From assembly GCF_003990335.1 (NCBI RefSeq), contig NZ_CP034683.1:572501-636500 (forward strand): a DNA stretch of 64,000 nt, in the 5' to 3' direction. Shown here one piece after another: positions 18,128 through 26,222 of the stretch (the stretch's first letter is position 1; each line of letters begins with the position of its first letter). The position numbers and the translations under genes are program-made. Below the pieces are notes generated by a model that made no database searches, was not told where the DNA came from, and was given only the letters and a program-made list of their open reading frames with translations. The DNA is from Rheinheimera mangrovi. Lineage in GTDB: Bacteria; Pseudomonadota; Gammaproteobacteria; Enterobacterales; Alteromonadaceae.

Positions 18128-19606
18128 GTGAAAACTTTTGTAGTGAATAAAAAGCAGATTGGCCTGGCTGGAGTCCTGACTTTGCTGGTGGCGTCCTGCC
18201 AACAGGTTCATCCGGTAGTTAAGACTGAACAAGGCAAAAGCTGGCTGGCCGGTGATCACCATGTGCATACCCATTACAGTGTGAAATGGGATAACTCTGT
18301 GTTTCCGCCAGCCCCTATTTTAGGTGGCGATGCTAAATATTCGATTCCGCTCAATGCGCAAATGGCGTCACATTACGGCTTAAGCTGGATGGTGGTCACT
18401 GATCACGGTGGGCCAAACCGCGCCAAACTGGCGTTGGAGCAGGCTTATCCTGAACTTGTGGCCTCACGTAAAGCTTTACCGCAGATTTTGCAGTTTTACG
18501 GTATGGAATTTGATGTGCCGGGCAATAGCCCTGGTGGTCGCCATGCCAGTTTTATTATGCCGCACAGGGCAACAGAAGCAGAGCAGCTGTACCAGATAGA
18601 AAGCCGCTACAACGGCCGTCAGGGGGTGCCGCCTGGGCCGGAAAAAGCCGAAGATGCTTTTATGCTGCAAGCCTTAAAAGCCATGAATGAATTACCGGAT
18701 AAACCTTTGCTGTTGGTCAATCACCCGGCACGTTTAGCCACTGGTTTTCGGCAGTACAATAAAGTGACTCCAGCGCAATTACGTGACTGGCAGGATACAG
18801 CGCCCGATGTGGTCATAGGTATGACGGGCGCTGAAGGCCATCAGGCTGCGACTTTAAATCCGGATGGCAGCACAGACCCAAATGCCATTCGCGGCGAATA
18901 CCCGGATTATCCGACTATGGGCGGCTACGACCAGATGACAGCCCGTTTAGGTGGGGTTTGGGATAGTTTACTCAGCGAAGGCCGGAATTGGTGGGTGACA
19001 GGCGTGTCCGACAGCCATGGTCATTACACTGATGGCTGGGCCGACTTCTGGCCTGGTCAATACGCCAAAACTTATGTCTATGCAGATAAAAACTACGACA
19101 GCATTTTTGCAGCACTCAAAGCCGGTCAGGTTTTTGTCACCACTGGCGATTTAATAGATGCTTTGTTTGTCGAAGTGGCAGTAAAAAACTCCACTAAAAC
19201 CGCTACAGCAGGCCAGACACTCACAGTAAAACCTGATGATGAGCTGGTGCTGCGCGTGCGTTTTCGCGACCCAGATAGCAACAACGGCGGTGGTTTTAAC
19301 CCGGAAGTACAGCGGGTGGACGTGATCCAGGGTCTGTTCACAGGGCCGGTGAACAATCGTAACAGCGACGAAACACCAGATACCAAAGTCGCTAAACGTT
19401 TTTACTCAGCCGACTGGAGCATTAAAGACGGCTACAGCCAGTTTGAGCTACCGCTGGGTAAAGTCAGCAAAAGCCAGTATGTACGTTTGCGGGGCACCAA
19501 CAATAAAAATGAGCTGGAACCAGAGCCTGATGCCAAAGGTGAAAACCCCTGGCAGGACTTATGGTTTTACAGCAATCCGGTGTTTATTCAACTGGTTCAG
19601 GACTAA
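18128..19606 (+). CDS. PHP-domain metallohydrolase lipoprotein (CehA/McbA-like)
   Basis: A 492-aa lipoprotein, probably a metal-dependent phosphoesterase or ester hydrolase facing the periplasm. It starts at GTG 18128. The lipobox LLVASC puts the lipidated Cys at residue 24. The PHP metal-binding motifs follow: DHHVHTHYS (43-51), VVTDHGG (about 90), GMEFDV, NHPAR, and GVSDSHGHY in the second half. CehA/McbA relatives hydrolyse carbamates or phosphates. Its position just after a TonB receptor suggests that it processes the substrate the receptor brings in. The substrate is not known. Confidence 0.8.
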   Translation: MKTFVVNKKQIGLAGVLTLLVASCQQVHPVVKTEQGKSWLAGDHHVHTHYSVKWDNSVFPPAPILGGDAKYSIPLNAQMASHYGLSWMVVTDHGGPNRAKLALEQAYPELVASRKALPQILQFYGMEFDVPGNSPGGRHASFIMPHRATEAEQLYQIESRYNGRQGVPPGPEKAEDAFMLQALKAMNELPDKPLLLVNHPARLATGFRQYNKVTPAQLRDWQDTAPDVVIGMTGAEGHQAATLNPDGSTDPNAIRGEYPDYPTMGGYDQMTARLGGVWDSLLSEGRNWWVTGVSDSHGHYTDGWADFWPGQYAKTYVYADKNYDSIFAALKAGQVFVTTGDLIDALFVEVAVKNSTKTATAGQTLTVKPDDELVLRVRFRDPDSNNGGGFNPEVQRVDVIQGLFTGPVNNRNSDETPDTKVAKRFYSADWSIKDGYSQFELPLGKVSKSQYVRLRGTNNKNELEPEPDAKGENPWQDLWFYSNPVFIQLVQD

Positions 19607-19618
19607 GCTCAGTCCGGC

Positions 19619-19978
19619 TTAGTCTTTAGACTCTGACCAAACCGCAAACTCATTGCCGCTGGGTTCGGTAAAGTGGAAACGGCAGCCGCCAGGGAAGTCA
19701 AAAATAGGCTTAATCACAATGCCACCATGCTGCTGTACTTTGGCTAAAGCGGCCTTGATATCTGCACTGTAAAACACTAATAAAGCTCCGCCTGTAGCAC
19801 TGGTGGAGCATTGTTCTGAACGGAAAAAGCCACCGTCTAAGCCTTGATCGGAAAAGGCGACATAATCCGGGCCATAGTCGACAAAACTCCAATCAAAAGC
19901 TGCGCTGAAAAAAGCTTTGGTGGCGGTTAAATCTTTGGCGGGAAGTTCGACGTAGTTTAATTTTCCATCTTTGTTCAT
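19619..19978 (-). CDS. VOC (glyoxalase/bleomycin-resistance) family protein
   Basis: A 119-aa cytoplasmic protein made of two beta-alpha-beta-beta-beta repeats. The first runs from LNYVELPAKDLTATKAFF and the second from GALLVFYSADIKAALAKV to GNEFAVWSES. This VOC branch is the small CFP32-like one, in which a metal site is often missing and the role is unclear. It converges on the PHP gene with a 12-base gap. No substrate can be given. Confidence 0.85.
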   Translation of the reverse strand: MNKDGKLNYVELPAKDLTATKAFFSAAFDWSFVDYGPDYVAFSDQGLDGGFFRSEQCSTSATGGALLVFYSADIKAALAKVQQHGGIVIKPIFDFPGGCRFHFTEPSGNEFAVWSESKD

Positions 19979-20018
19979 TGTGCATTTCCTTTATTTAAAA
20001 ACCAGTGCATTCACTACC

Positions 20019-20564
20019 TTACCATTTAAACATCGGCAGTGGTTTGAGTGGATGTTTTACAAAATGAGCCGCAGAAAGCTGCACCAACCGCCAGTGAAAA
20101 CCGGCAGTGGGGAAGGTTTGATATAAAGTCCGCAGCAGAGCTCTGTCTAAACCAAAATTGAGCAAACCCAGTGAAACATCTGTCCAGTCTGCCTTACGAA
20201 AAGCCTCAGCCAGTTTATTGTCGCCACAAGCTGTGACTTTATGATGTTCACTGATCAATAAACTGATATCCGCCGACCAGTCCGACAGCCCTTGTTGCTG
20301 CAGATACTGCTGAGCTAAAGCCACGGACGGATCTATATAGTCGAAGTTATGACAGACCCAGATCGCCAGATCATGAAAAGCACAAGCTAGAGCTATTTTT
20401 TCCAGTGATTGTTCTGAGTGATCCGAATGCCAAAATGCCAGATTCAGCACTCTGAAACAATGATGACGATAGGCGGTGAAATCTTTGCCTATGTCGGCTT
20501 GATAGTGTTGCAGCAGCAGGTCCAGCAAATCATGTTGAGTAATAATATTCACTGGTTTTTGCAC
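20019..20564 (-). CDS. HD-domain hydrolase-like protein
   Basis: A 181-aa cytoplasmic protein. The metal-binding HD element is seen at about residue 65 (ACAFHDLAIWV), preceded by YRHHCFRVLNLA supplying the upstream His. This matches the predicted HD-superfamily hydrolases of the type found near tRNA or nucleotide genes. It probably starts at GTG 20564. Its stop is 40 bases from the VOC gene on the same strand, which suggests loose co-transcription. The substrate is unknown. Confidence 0.75.
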   Translation of the reverse strand: MQKPVNIITQHDLLDLLLQHYQADIGKDFTAYRHHCFRVLNLAFWHSDHSEQSLEKIALACAFHDLAIWVCHNFDYIDPSVALAQQYLQQQGLSDWSADISLLISEHHKVTACGDNKLAEAFRKADWTDVSLGLLNFGLDRALLRTLYQTFPTAGFHWRLVQLSAAHFVKHPLKPLPMFKW

Positions 20565-20582
20565 CTTAGGATCCGTTTCTGT

Positions 20583-21128
20583 TTATGCCCGGCTATCTGC
20601 TGCGGACAAGCTAGGTTGTATGCTGTCTTTGGCCATAAAAAACAATACCACCACAAAGCCAAAAGGCACCAGATACATCAGTTGCCACCAGGCATTTTGC
20701 CCCGCGTCATTCAGTCTGCGTGTACCCACAGCCAAAAATGGCAGCAGAATTAGCACAGTGACAAACTGCCTTAAAGTCGGGCTGATAATTTCCGCAAGTG
20801 CACTAATCAGCAGTACAAAAACTAAAAACCACCAGTATTGATACTTGCTGGCTGTACCGGAAAAATCAGCAAATTGCACAAAGCAGTCTTTGACCACTGA
20901 AAGTGGAGTGGGAATTATAGCGTCAGATGTTTCGGGGCTTAGCTGCAGGCTGCTGGCATCCACTGTAAAAACAGCAGCTAAAGCCCGCACTGATTCAATG
21001 GATGCATTGCCGGTATTTTCCAGCCGCTGAATAGTACGCAGGTTCAGGCCACAGGCTGCTGCCAGTTGCTCCTGTGACCATTGCTTGTCAGCTCTTAGTT
21101 TTTTTACCAGTTCTGCGTTAATTTTCAT
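20583..21128 (-). CDS. XRE-type HTH regulator fused to a DUF805 membrane domain
   Basis: A 181-aa protein with two parts. Residues about 1-60 are an XRE/Cro helix-turn-helix (WSQEQLAAACGLNLRTIQRL). Residues about 95-175 are a DUF805 inner-membrane domain with four short hydrophobic segments (SKYQYWWFLVFVLLIS, then RRLNDAGQNAWWQLMYLVP). It would be a membrane-tethered DNA-binding protein. The ATG at 21128 (MKINAE) is preferred to an upstream in-frame start because the helix-turn-helix begins there. Targets are unknown. Confidence 0.8.
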   Translation of the reverse strand: MKINAELVKKLRADKQWSQEQLAAACGLNLRTIQRLENTGNASIESVRALAAVFTVDASSLQLSPETSDAIIPTPLSVVKDCFVQFADFSGTASKYQYWWFLVFVLLISALAEIISPTLRQFVTVLILLPFLAVGTRRLNDAGQNAWWQLMYLVPFGFVVVLFFMAKDSIQPSLSAADSRA

Positions 21129-21248
21129 GGCTTCGATACCTTGCATTGACTAATAGACGCAAAGATAACTCAAAAAACGGCTGCAGGTTACGGCACTAGC
21201 ACGACAGCTTTACGACAGCAGATAAGCTGTACCTTTGCTGCTGATCTT

Positions 21249-21635
21249 TCAGCGCTTTTCTTCCATCAGGCCTATTAAGTTACCATCCGGATCTTTTAGA
21301 AAGCCTATCCAAAGCTGGTGATCCGGCATTTGTGCTGCAAGTTGTGGTGCTCTTTCGCCAACAGCGCCTTGCTCTATGGCGGTAGCATAAAACTGTTCTA
21401 TAGCCGTGGTTTTAAAATAAGGGATAGAGTTTTTGCCAATTTCACCAGCGCCCTGTGGGGTGCTTAGCATCAGACGGGTGTCGCCGCATTGAACAAAAGC
21501 CAACTGCTCAGAGGGAGCAAATAGAAACTGCAGCCCAAGCACTTGAGTATAAAATGGCAATGAAAGCTGCACATCTTTGACTGTGATGGCAAGCTGGCCC
21601 AATCCAGAGATTTTATTTTCCACAGTTTCTGTCAA
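21249..21635 (-). CDS. VOC family protein
   Basis: About 128 aa. A glyoxalase/bleomycin-resistance fold: GQLAITVKDVQLSLPFYTQV at the N terminus and WIGFLKDPDGNLIGLMEE at the C terminus. The second half carries the family's F-K-D-P-D-G-N-L-I-G-L-M element with a metal-ligand Glu at its end. No ATG fits. A TTG at 21635 preceded by GGTGA, just past the stop of the upstream membrane gene, is a plausible start, and GTG 21623 is an alternative. It probably forms an operon with the gene at 21640-22071. Confidence 0.75.
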   Translation of the reverse strand: MTETVENKISGLGQLAITVKDVQLSLPFYTQVLGLQFLFAPSEQLAFVQCGDTRLMLSTPQGAGEIGKNSIPYFKTTAIEQFYATAIEQGAVGERAPQLAAQMPDHQLWIGFLKDPDGNLIGLMEEKR

Positions 21636-21639
21636 CTTT

Positions 21640-22071
21640 TCACCAATCCGTTTTTTCTGGCTGTATTCGCTGCGCAAGCATAATACTCAGCCATGCCATA
21701 GGAAGATAAGCCACTATCAGATCCAGTGCAATAAACCAGGTAGGCGCTGGGATCATAAAGCTTGCCGCCAAACCACCACAAAGAAAAAACACGCCAATCA
21801 CATAAGCAAAACGGTTTTTATGGCTGGCAGCTATCAGATAGGCAACCAAAGCCCCGGCCAGAGTGCCAAGAGCATGCGCCAGAAAGGGCATAATAAAATG
21901 TTTGGGTTCAAATAAATCTATACCCAAACTCAGGCTTTCTGTGTTCGTGACATCAACACCCGCAGGTGGAGGAATAAGCATAGGGCTGATGCTGACAAGC
22001 GCCATATTCACCGCGGCTCCCACTACTACACCTAAAAGGATGGCAGCCAGATTTCGAATTAATTTCAGCAT
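21640..22071 (-). CDS. Small integral membrane protein, unknown function
   Basis: About 143 aa with four predicted transmembrane helices (about 5-25, 55-80, 85-105, 110-132). ATG 22071 is preferred because GGAG lies 8 bases before it. An ATG at 22101 is also in frame. The gene appears coupled to the following VOC gene. No family is recognised with confidence. The pattern is that of small conserved inner-membrane proteins found beside glyoxalase-like genes. Confidence 0.65.
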   Translation of the reverse strand: MLKLIRNLAAILLGVVVGAAVNMALVSISPMLIPPPAGVDVTNTESLSLGIDLFEPKHFIMPFLAHALGTLAGALVAYLIAASHKNRFAYVIGVFFLCGGLAASFMIPAPTWFIALDLIVAYLPMAWLSIMLAQRIQPEKTDW

Positions 22072-22180
22072 CAAGATGCTCCACAGAGACTTATTTAGCA
22101 TTTAAGTTAGATGAGTTATAGCTGCTAATCAATGGCGATCCCCCGTCGTACTTGAAGTCCGGTACTGATCTGAAATAGGA

Positions 22181-22203
22181 GGCGGGCAGGGGCAAGCCCC
22201 TAC
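22181..22203. repeat. Extragenic palindrome of the GTAGGGGC type
   Basis: On the - strand it reads GTAGGGGCTTGCCCCT followed by GCCCGCC. It begins with the same TTGTAGGGGC as the palindrome at 51545-51575. Such GC-rich short palindromes outside genes look like a dispersed extragenic repeat family of this genome. Confidence 0.45.
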
Positions 22204-22213
22204 AATCGGCCAG

Positions 22214-22588
22214 CTAGAGTCCTATAGCGGCATAAATCAAAGCAAAAGATAATCCTACAGAAGCCCCACCTATTAAACGGAAGTAGTTTTTACAACCTTG
22301 AGCCGATTGAACTGCAAACTTTTTATGTAAGCTGGGAGGGGTTAAAGCCAAACCAGCGCCAACCAATAACAACACTAAACCTATGACTTTAAATAGCAAA
22401 GGGAACTGAGTGTCTGCGGCATAAGCCACAAAAAGGCCTCCGGCAATTAGTCTGCTGATAATTTCAAAAGGATGAAAATAAGGCTGCTCACTAAAGTTGA
22501 TGATCCCCTGGGCAAAGGCATGTGGCCTGAATAGCATCATCAGGCTAAAGAGCAACATCAATACTCCAAAAGCAGCAATAAAATACAT
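22214..22588 (-). CDS. Small membrane protein, unknown function
   Basis: A 124-aa protein with four hydrophobic helices (about 1-20, 45-60, 64-82, 105-122). It starts at an ATG preceded by AAAGGAAAG. No catalytic motif is visible and I do not recognise a family. It is followed by the glutathione transferase gene further up on the same strand and by an extragenic palindrome downstream. Confidence 0.65.
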   Translation of the reverse strand: MYFIAAFGVLMLLFSLMMLFRPHAFAQGIINFSEQPYFHPFEIISRLIAGGLFVAYAADTQFPLLFKVIGLVLLLVGAGLALTPPSLHKKFAVQSAQGCKNYFRLIGGASVGLSFALIYAAIGL

Positions 22589-22614
22589 AGCTTTCCTTTG
22601 TTGAATGCAACAGC

Positions 22615-23148
22615 TTAGGGGATACCGTTACAGCCAAAGCGCTGAAAACCAGGGCGCAGGCTCAGCCTTTTATAGTAGGCTGCCACAGCTGGCAGTTCTG
22701 GCCTTGCCATAGGGGTCATTAGCCATCTGTTTACCGACAAACCCAGCACTATATCTGCCAGAGTAAATTCAGCGCCTGTGATGTACAGAGCTGTTTTCGC
22801 CAGTGTTGTATCCAGCAGTTGCATTTTTTCATTCCAGACGACAATGCTGCTCTGGGCAGCAGCTTTGTCTTGATAGGCTGGGCTTTTTCTAACCAGATGC
22901 ATAAACGCATAACGCCATGAGTTATTCAGCTCTGTACTCTGCCAGTCCATCCACTGTTCAACTAAAGCTCTTTGCCTGACAGACTCTGGCACCAGCGCAT
23001 TAGGATTCAGCGCTTTAAATGCTTCTGTTTCCGTGGATTGAAAACCAGAACCCCATTCTTCGTGTTCATAACTTAAGTTAAGTTCTGCGCAGGTCCACAG
23101 CACTTTTCGCACATTGATGGATGAAGATTTGCCTAAAATTTTTAGCAT
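22615..23148 (-). CDS. Glutathione S-transferase family protein with an internal deletion
   Basis: A 177-aa GST-like protein, about 30-40 residues shorter than usual relatives. The N-terminal thioredoxin-fold half starts MLKILGKSSSINVRKVLW. The all-helical C-terminal half (RALVEQWMDWQSTELNNSWR) is well conserved. Between NPNALVP and ESVRQRAL the normal strand-strand-helix segment with the glutathione gamma-Glu site is missing, with the frame kept. Glutathione binding may therefore be lost. An upstream extension in frame (to 23202) overlaps the DinB gene and is not preferred. Confidence 0.75.
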   Translation of the reverse strand: MLKILGKSSSINVRKVLWTCAELNLSYEHEEWGSGFQSTETEAFKALNPNALVPESVRQRALVEQWMDWQSTELNNSWRYAFMHLVRKSPAYQDKAAAQSSIVVWNEKMQLLDTTLAKTALYITGAEFTLADIVLGLSVNRWLMTPMARPELPAVAAYYKRLSLRPGFQRFGCNGIP

Positions 23149-23188
23149 GGTCAGAGTCCGGTGCTTGCGCTCAACGGGCGTAAAGCAA

Positions 23189-23722
23189 CTATTCGTTATC
23201 AATCAGCATCAGCAGATCCGTGACTCCGACCTCCAGACCCATCTGAGAAAACAAGGTCGTCAGCTGACCGCGGTGATGCGTCTGGTGATTAAACACATGC
23301 TGCACTACCGAAGATAACATCTTTTGCATGGGCTCACCTTTCATATTTTTGTAGCTCAATAGTTGCTGCAGTAGTTGATCGTCCAGTTCGGCGATGAAGT
23401 CTAAAAATAAGGCGTCGATTTGCTGGCGTGCCTGATACAGCTGCTTAAAATCCACAAACAGCAGTTGATCCAAAGCTGTCGGTTGGGGGAGGTTGCTCAG
23501 TGGCTGCAATGCTTTGGGTTGGATGGCCAACTGCTTAAATCTGTTTAACCAGATTAAATCGGCCACCAGTAAGTGATTCAGAATACCAGCCACAGAACCA
23601 AAAAAAGCGCCTCTGTTTTGCAGCAGCTCATCGTGCGTGAGTGTTGAAGCGAGTTGATAGAGCTGGTTATTCATCCACTGGTTATAGCGGGCCAGCAAAC
23701 TGAAATTGTATTGTAGTGACAT
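23189..23722 (-). CDS. DinB/YfiT-family metalloenzyme-like protein
   Basis: A 177-aa four-helix-bundle protein of the DinB superfamily. It starts at ATG 23722 with a GAGAGG ribosome site. Metal-ligand His positions are visible in ILNHLLVADLIWLNRF (about 45) and in VQHVFNHQTHHRGQLTTLF (about 135-150). Family members are thiol-S-transferase-like or of unknown role. It sits upstream of the truncated GST on the same strand, and both may act on thiol chemistry, though this is inference. Confidence 0.85.
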   Translation of the reverse strand: MSLQYNFSLLARYNQWMNNQLYQLASTLTHDELLQNRGAFFGSVAGILNHLLVADLIWLNRFKQLAIQPKALQPLSNLPQPTALDQLLFVDFKQLYQARQQIDALFLDFIAELDDQLLQQLLSYKNMKGEPMQKMLSSVVQHVFNHQTHHRGQLTTLFSQMGLEVGVTDLLMLIDNE

Positions 23723-23810
23723 AAAAAGCCCTCTCAAAGCTGACGCCAGATTTTAGATTTACTGATAGTACAGAGCCAATTAAGGCTCTGCACCAGGTAT
23801 CTGCAACAGA

Positions 23811-26210
23811 TTAAATGGGCGATCCAGGAGGCAGAGCTTTTGGCACAAAAACTGGTGTCCAAACCCCGGATTCGGTGAAGTTTTGCCATAAAGTGTGTTG
23901 CAGCTGATGGCCATCGTTATCCTGCTTTTTCAGCCAGCTTGCCAGATTTACCAGTCGTTGCTGCACTGTGGCTCTGGCTTCAGGCGCTAGTTCTTTGGCC
24001 GTCAGGGCCTGCATCAATTGATAAAAGGCCACATGCGACACCCGCTGTTGCAGTAATCCGGCCTTAGCGGATAAAGGCTTTTGCCGGATAGTGGCTTCAA
24101 TGACTTTATCCAGCAGATCGCCCAGTTGTTGCTGACCACTTAACCTGTTTAAACGTTGTGGGTTTAGTAACAGGCCTAGTGTTTGGTTGGCTGCAGCTTC
24201 AGCCGCTGATAAGGGATCAAAGGCCAGGCCATAACGGCCCTGAAAGCTTTCGCGGCCATCACTGTCGCCATAAGCTTTGGGCGGAATCAACACTTCAAGT
24301 TGCTCTGGTAACGCCAGATAATCAGGAGTTAAGGTGGCCAATAAAGCCTGCAAAGCTTGTTGCTGAGTATCCTTACTGACCCAGCGAAACCCTTTAGGGC
24401 TGTCGTAATCGCCTTTGAGTTCATACTCGTAATAAGCGCCACCTATCAGTTTGCTGACCGCTTCTACCTGATAACGTTGCAGCAGATAAATCGGCACTAA
24501 AGCTTCCTGAATGGCGGACAGCGGCTGGCCTGTGGTGATGTTATTCAGACCAAATTGTGCCAAAGCCGTTTTGCGTACTTCTGCCAGCCGGTTCAGCTCG
24601 GCGACAGGGTCTGCACCATTGTCCCATAAATGGCCTATTGCGCTGACACCGCCCTCAGGTCGTGCATCTTCATCGGCCATATACTGCAGGTTTTGCTGTT
24701 TGGCTTTGCTGACCAGTTGTGTCAGCTGTTCGGCAGAATAATCACCATAGCCATACGCAATGGCATACAGATCCCATTCGCCCAAACCTTCACGGTAGGC
24801 ATTGTCGAGGCTGAGTTTGCCATTTCGCAGGTCGATTTGAGGATGCGGATAATCCATGACGGTAGAACGGCCATTGGCACTGCCAGCAAAGTTATGGATA
24901 AGCCCCAGCGTATGGCCAACTTCGTGCGCTGATAACTGGCGAATACGGGCCAGCGCCATGGCTTTTTCTTTTTCAGTGTTGATGTTATCGCCCTGATAAG
25001 GCGCGGTCAGGCCTGTGGCGATTAGAAAATCCTGTCGTACCCTCAAGGATCCAAGCGTGACATGGCCTTTAAGGATTTCACCTGTGCGTGGATCTGTTAC
25101 GCCAGCGCCATAAGACCAACCACGACTGGCGCGGTGTACCCATTGGATCACGTTGTAACGTACGTCCATCGGGTCGGCATCTGCAGGTAAATCTTTCACC
25201 TGAAACGCATTTTTATAACCAATTTTTTCATAGGCGCTGTTCCACCACAAAGCCCCTTCTTTTAGCGCACTGCGCACAGGTTCAGGTACACCGGGATCCA
25301 GATAATAAACAATAGGTTCAACCGCTTCGCTGATCGCAGCGCCAGGTTGTTTTTTCTCTAATCGGTGGCGTGGTAACAGGCGTTGGGTGATGGGGCTGTC
25401 AAAGCTGGTGCCGTAATCCATGTACTCCACTTTCCAATAGCCTGAGTAAGGGTGAAAAGCACGGCTTTGATAACCATCTTCCGGCAGAGCTATTAACGAA
25501 TGATGCAAATGTACAGTAATAGCGTTGGGCGAAGGGGTGACTTGTTTGACCCACTCCCCTGCAGCTCCGCCGGCATAAGTCACCATGGCTTCGAGTTCGG
25601 TGTTCTGGACAAAAGCTTTGCTGCGCTCAAGATAAACACCACTACGGTTAGGGTCTACTGCGTAGCTGCCTTGTTTTTGTGATTCCAGCGTTTTACTCAC
25701 CTGATGAATATCGCTGAGTAAAAAGTCGGTGTAATCGACCAACAGGCTTGAGCCTTCCTGCGCTACTACAGGTAAACCCGCCAGTACTGAACTGGCAAAA
25801 GCTTCATCCACACTCTGACGTTCTGCGCTGTTGCTTGAGGTCGCTCGGTAATAGGTATTCAGCTGTTTGAGCATCAGCTTATTACCGAACTGTTCAAACT
25901 GCACCAGTCGGGTGTCGCCCAATTGGCCTCTGTCTAAACCAATATCGTTGGAACCTATACCCCGGGGTAATGAGCTTTGAAAAATAAAAGGTTGCGCCAG
26001 TTTGTCGACCAGCAGATAAAGCTTGCCGCTGTCCTGTTGATAGTAAAAATCAAAATAGCCCTTTTTATGGGTCATACCTTTAGTAAAACTTTTGATTGCA
26101 GAGGGCTGATTTTTTGTGGCAACTTGGGTTGCCGCAGTATTGGGCTGTTGCAAAGCGGCCACTAAACCAGGTGCCAGCAATAACAGGCTAAACAAACTGA
26201 CAATTTTCAT
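23811..26210 (-). CDS. Exported zinc metalloprotease (DUF5117/DUF4953 type)
   Basis: A 799-aa protein with a signal peptide (MKIVSLFSLLLLAPGLVAA). The N-terminal DUF5117-like part covers about 40-200. The catalytic region carries the extended zinc motif HEVGHTLGLIHN (429-440), a metzincin-type site with a third His ligand. A downstream VMDYPHP supplies the Met-turn. The protein is periplasmic or secreted and probably degrades large peptides. It is followed after 12 bases by the DUF885 gene start region on the same strand, so the two exported peptidases may be co-expressed. Confidence 0.88.
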   Translation of the reverse strand: MKIVSLFSLLLLAPGLVAALQQPNTAATQVATKNQPSAIKSFTKGMTHKKGYFDFYYQQDSGKLYLLVDKLAQPFIFQSSLPRGIGSNDIGLDRGQLGDTRLVQFEQFGNKLMLKQLNTYYRATSSNSAERQSVDEAFASSVLAGLPVVAQEGSSLLVDYTDFLLSDIHQVSKTLESQKQGSYAVDPNRSGVYLERSKAFVQNTELEAMVTYAGGAAGEWVKQVTPSPNAITVHLHHSLIALPEDGYQSRAFHPYSGYWKVEYMDYGTSFDSPITQRLLPRHRLEKKQPGAAISEAVEPIVYYLDPGVPEPVRSALKEGALWWNSAYEKIGYKNAFQVKDLPADADPMDVRYNVIQWVHRASRGWSYGAGVTDPRTGEILKGHVTLGSLRVRQDFLIATGLTAPYQGDNINTEKEKAMALARIRQLSAHEVGHTLGLIHNFAGSANGRSTVMDYPHPQIDLRNGKLSLDNAYREGLGEWDLYAIAYGYGDYSAEQLTQLVSKAKQQNLQYMADEDARPEGGVSAIGHLWDNGADPVAELNRLAEVRKTALAQFGLNNITTGQPLSAIQEALVPIYLLQRYQVEAVSKLIGGAYYEYELKGDYDSPKGFRWVSKDTQQQALQALLATLTPDYLALPEQLEVLIPPKAYGDSDGRESFQGRYGLAFDPLSAAEAAANQTLGLLLNPQRLNRLSGQQQLGDLLDKVIEATIRQKPLSAKAGLLQQRVSHVAFYQLMQALTAKELAPEARATVQQRLVNLASWLKKQDNDGHQLQHTLWQNFTESGVWTPVFVPKALPPGSPI

Positions 26211-26222
26211 TATTCTTCCTTT

